Source of the DNA: an uncultured Lachnospiraceae bacterium
Lineage (GTDB): Bacteria; Bacillota_A; Clostridia; Lachnospirales; Lachnospiraceae
Assembly (NCBI GenBank): GCA_946613735.1
Contig: CAMOFS010000076.1
Coordinates: 1 to 7,168 of the forward strand
Reading direction: 5' to 3'
Length of the DNA: 7,168 nt
Under the pieces are notes generated by a model. It was given only the letters and a program-made list of their open reading frames with translations. It was not told the origin of the DNA and searched no databases. Below, piece after piece: positions 5,352 to 7,168 of the stretch. How positions within the stretch are numbered: position 1 is the first letter of the stretch; each line of letters starts with the position of its first letter. The translations under genes were made by a program, and so were the position numbers.

Positions 5352-7168
5352 TTATTCATGAATGTTATAATTTGTTATTACCACTTCTTCCCTTGGATAC
5401 TTAATCCCTGTCCTTCCAATAGTAATCAGATTATACCCATGCTCTTTTACCCAATCCAATAGCATATGATGAACTTTTCCATTATGAGAAATAACATTAG
5501 ATAACATAAACTTGTATCCGGCCTGATCAAGGCCATGCAAATAGGACAGCAGCTCAACCTCATTATTTGCATTCCATCCTTCCAGGCCTCTTTTTCCATC
5601 ATTATACTCTGCGTTAGTAATAAAATATGGGGGATCAAAATAAAACAATGTATCCTCAGGAAATCTCTTATAATTAATATCGCTATACGGTCCTTGAACC
5701 AATTCGTATTCAAAAGACCTGACCCCAAAGTTTGTTATTCTTTCCGTTATTCCCTCACAATACTCATTATTCCCTACGGGTGTATTCATCTTTTGACTCG
5801 AATTAAAACGAATCATATTTTGAAATGCATATATTTGGAGCACAAAAAGGTTAATAGCAGTCTTTTCATCCTCATTATAATGCTCTCTCAATCTATTATA
5901 GGCATCTTTATTCTTTTTTACCAAGCCATATGTTTTTACAATTTCTTCGACCTGACGGATTATTTCTTCTGACTCCGTGTTTACTAACATATCAATAATC
6001 TCATAAACATAGTGATTGAATTCAAAATAATACACTTTATCCATTGCTACAATATTAGCACCAACGTTAAAAGCACCGCCCATTGCATCAACAAAAGTTC
6101 CAACATGCTTAGGTAATTGTTTTACGATCATTGGAAGCAAAGTATCTTTACTTCCGGAATAGTTCAAAGGAGATTTATGGATCTCCCGATTTTTTCTGAA
6201 ATATACTATTGCCTCCTTCAATTTGCCGTCGGCACCCTTATAGCTTGAGTTATTTGTGGAATACTCTCTATATTCACTTGTTTCAATAAGAACCTGGCCA
6301 TCAGCCGCAAACCTCTTAGCAAGCTCAACGAGTTCTTCCAGTGAAATTAGCGACTGATTGCTATAACTTATCAAAACATGGGTAAAATCAATTTGCCTGA
6401 ACAGATCCTCAAATTCTACTGCAACTTTTTGTTTGTTTGAATATCCAGAAAACTCACGATTACTTCTTCTTCCTGTCTTCCCAAAAATATCCGGTGAATC
6501 ATACCTCGTAATGGTTTCCAGCATATGATAGGAATTAGTATACTGAGTTGTTGTATATGGCGGGTCGATATATGCTATATCCCCTGAAATCTCTCTCACC
6601 AGTTTATTTGCGTTTTCATTGAAAACAGTATTTGTACCATGTGAAATCCTCTCTGATACTTCGAGTGGTTCGATCATAAATGGTTTTAAAGAGCGCTGTT
6701 CCCAGAATTTGAAGAACGCCTGATAAGTTCCTGAAGTATTAGAAACCTTTAATACAGACTCCAATAATGAGGCTATCAGAAACGCATATTCGGCTTCAGA
6801 AACAACTTCTTCTTTATATAGGTTTTCAATATCGATACGCATTCCATCTATTTTTAATGCATTATCTTCTGTAAAAAACATCCTGCCCCCAACAGGAGTA
6901 TAATTGTTATAAATAAAAAATTCGCCGGAAGGTTCATATACCCTTTGATTCAGCCATTCAAATGGAAGCATCCCATATTTCTTTTTAAACTTCTTAAATG
7001 CCGGCACTCCCGAATTCCATAGTTTCGCTTTTGCAATAATACTTGCATACCCCATATAATCATTTGCAATTATTGAGTATCTGTCTTTAAAATAGTCTCC
7101 CACAGATGCTGTCCCTGAAAACAAATCTGCAAATATTTCACCTTCAATATTATATTTAAAAATAACAC
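5352..7168 (-). CDS. Two-domain DNA N6-adenine methyltransferase, FokI-like (5' end cut by window)
   Basis: A partial protein of at least 604 residues, numbered from the first full codon (7166). It carries two D12-class adenine methyltransferase modules that transfer methyl from S-adenosylmethionine to adenine N6. Module 1 shows motif I DLFSGTASVG (14-23) and catalytic DPPY (201-204). Module 2 shows motif X NYSGSK (335-340), motif I FVDAMGGAFNVG (358-369) and DPPY (511-514). The frame stays open to the window edge. A TTG at 7124-7122 could be taken as the start, but it falls inside motif I, so the real start, with the motif X of module 1, lies beyond 7168. Two modules in one chain is the layout of M.FokI-type type IIS enzymes, where each half methylates one strand of an asymmetric site; that specificity is inferred. 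Sampled lines run about 30-47% GC against about 52% in the kinase gene, suggesting transfer. No nuclease is visible in the window. Confidence 0.9.
   Translation of the reverse strand, partial: VIFKYNIEGEIFADLFSGTASVGDYFKDRYSIIANDYMGYASIIAKAKLWNSGVPAFKKFKKKYGMLPFEWLNQRVYEPSGEFFIYNNYTPVGGRMFFTEDNALKIDGMRIDIENLYKEEVVSEAEYAFLIASLLESVLKVSNTSGTYQAFFKFWEQRSLKPFMIEPLEVSERISHGTNTVFNENANKLVREISGDIAYIDPPYTTTQYTNSYHMLETITRYDSPDIFGKTGRRSNREFSGYSNKQKVAVEFEDLFRQIDFTHVLISYSNQSLISLEELVELAKRFAADGQVLIETSEYREYSTNNSSYKGADGKLKEAIVYFRKNREIHKSPLNYSGSKDTLLPMIVKQLPKHVGTFVDAMGGAFNVGANIVAMDKVYYFEFNHYVYEIIDMLVNTESEEIIRQVEEIVKTYGLVKKNKDAYNRLREHYNEDEKTAINLFVLQIYAFQNMIRFNSSQKMNTPVGNNEYCEGITERITNFGVRSFEYELVQGPYSDINYKRFPEDTLFYFDPPYFITNAEYNDGKRGLEGWNANNEVELLSYLHGLDQAGYKFMLSNVISHNGKVHHMLLDWVKEHGYNLITIGRTGIKYPREEVVITNYNIHE

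Noticed and set aside
5535..5972. Plus-strand open frame of 145 codons, hydrophobic in part
   Set aside because: It is the complement of the AT-rich second methyltransferase module; the apparent hydrophobicity comes from base composition.
7122..7124. TTG as the start of the methyltransferase
   Set aside because: It falls inside the SAM-binding motif DLFSGT; the frame is open upstream to the window edge, so the gene is truncated by the window.

Overview
The window reads as a stretch of a Gram-positive Firmicutes/Clostridia chromosome, most plausibly Lachnospiraceae-like. The reasons are a Veg-family protein, strong AGGAGG-type ribosome binding sites, a textbook sigma-A promoter, and a very large hybrid histidine kinase with a 7-transmembrane sensor, a type I associate with that group. 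The taxon is an inference. All five recognisable genes lie on the minus strand, so transcription runs from the right edge to the left.

Right to left: (1) 5352 to the right edge holds a DNA N6-adenine methyltransferase cut by the window end. It has two complete D12-type catalytic modules in one chain (two DPPY motifs), the architecture of M.FokI-type enzymes for asymmetric sites. It is visibly more AT-rich than its neighbours and looks acquired. No partner nuclease is in view. (2) 4872-5288 is cytidine deaminase (cdd), with its own extended -10 promoter just after the methyltransferase stop. (3) 2011-4842 is a 943-residue hybrid histidine kinase: 7TM, PAS, HisKA, HATPase, receiver, Hpt. (4) 654-2018 is a DUF815-type AAA+ ATPase whose start overlaps the kinase stop by 8 bases. 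Genes 2 to 4 are tightly spaced and probably form one transcription unit. (5) 239-481 is Veg, with a near-perfect sigma-A promoter, a leader of about 110 nt and a strong intrinsic terminator.

The left 238 bases have no gene. They hold the veg terminator and, at 11-120, five head-to-tail copies of a 22-bp repeat with an internal dyad. This is the least explained structure in the window.

Functionally, the kinase and the AAA+ ATPase look like a coupled pair: a membrane sensor carrying a full His-Asp-His relay, with no DNA-binding response regulator in view. The cdd gene at the head of the unit is pyrimidine salvage and may simply supply the promoter. The methyltransferase belongs to a different story, probably restriction-modification or an orphan methylase. 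I do not see a clearly new multi-gene defence system. The best leads are the 22-bp repeat array, the kinase/ATPase pair and the edge-truncated double methyltransferase.
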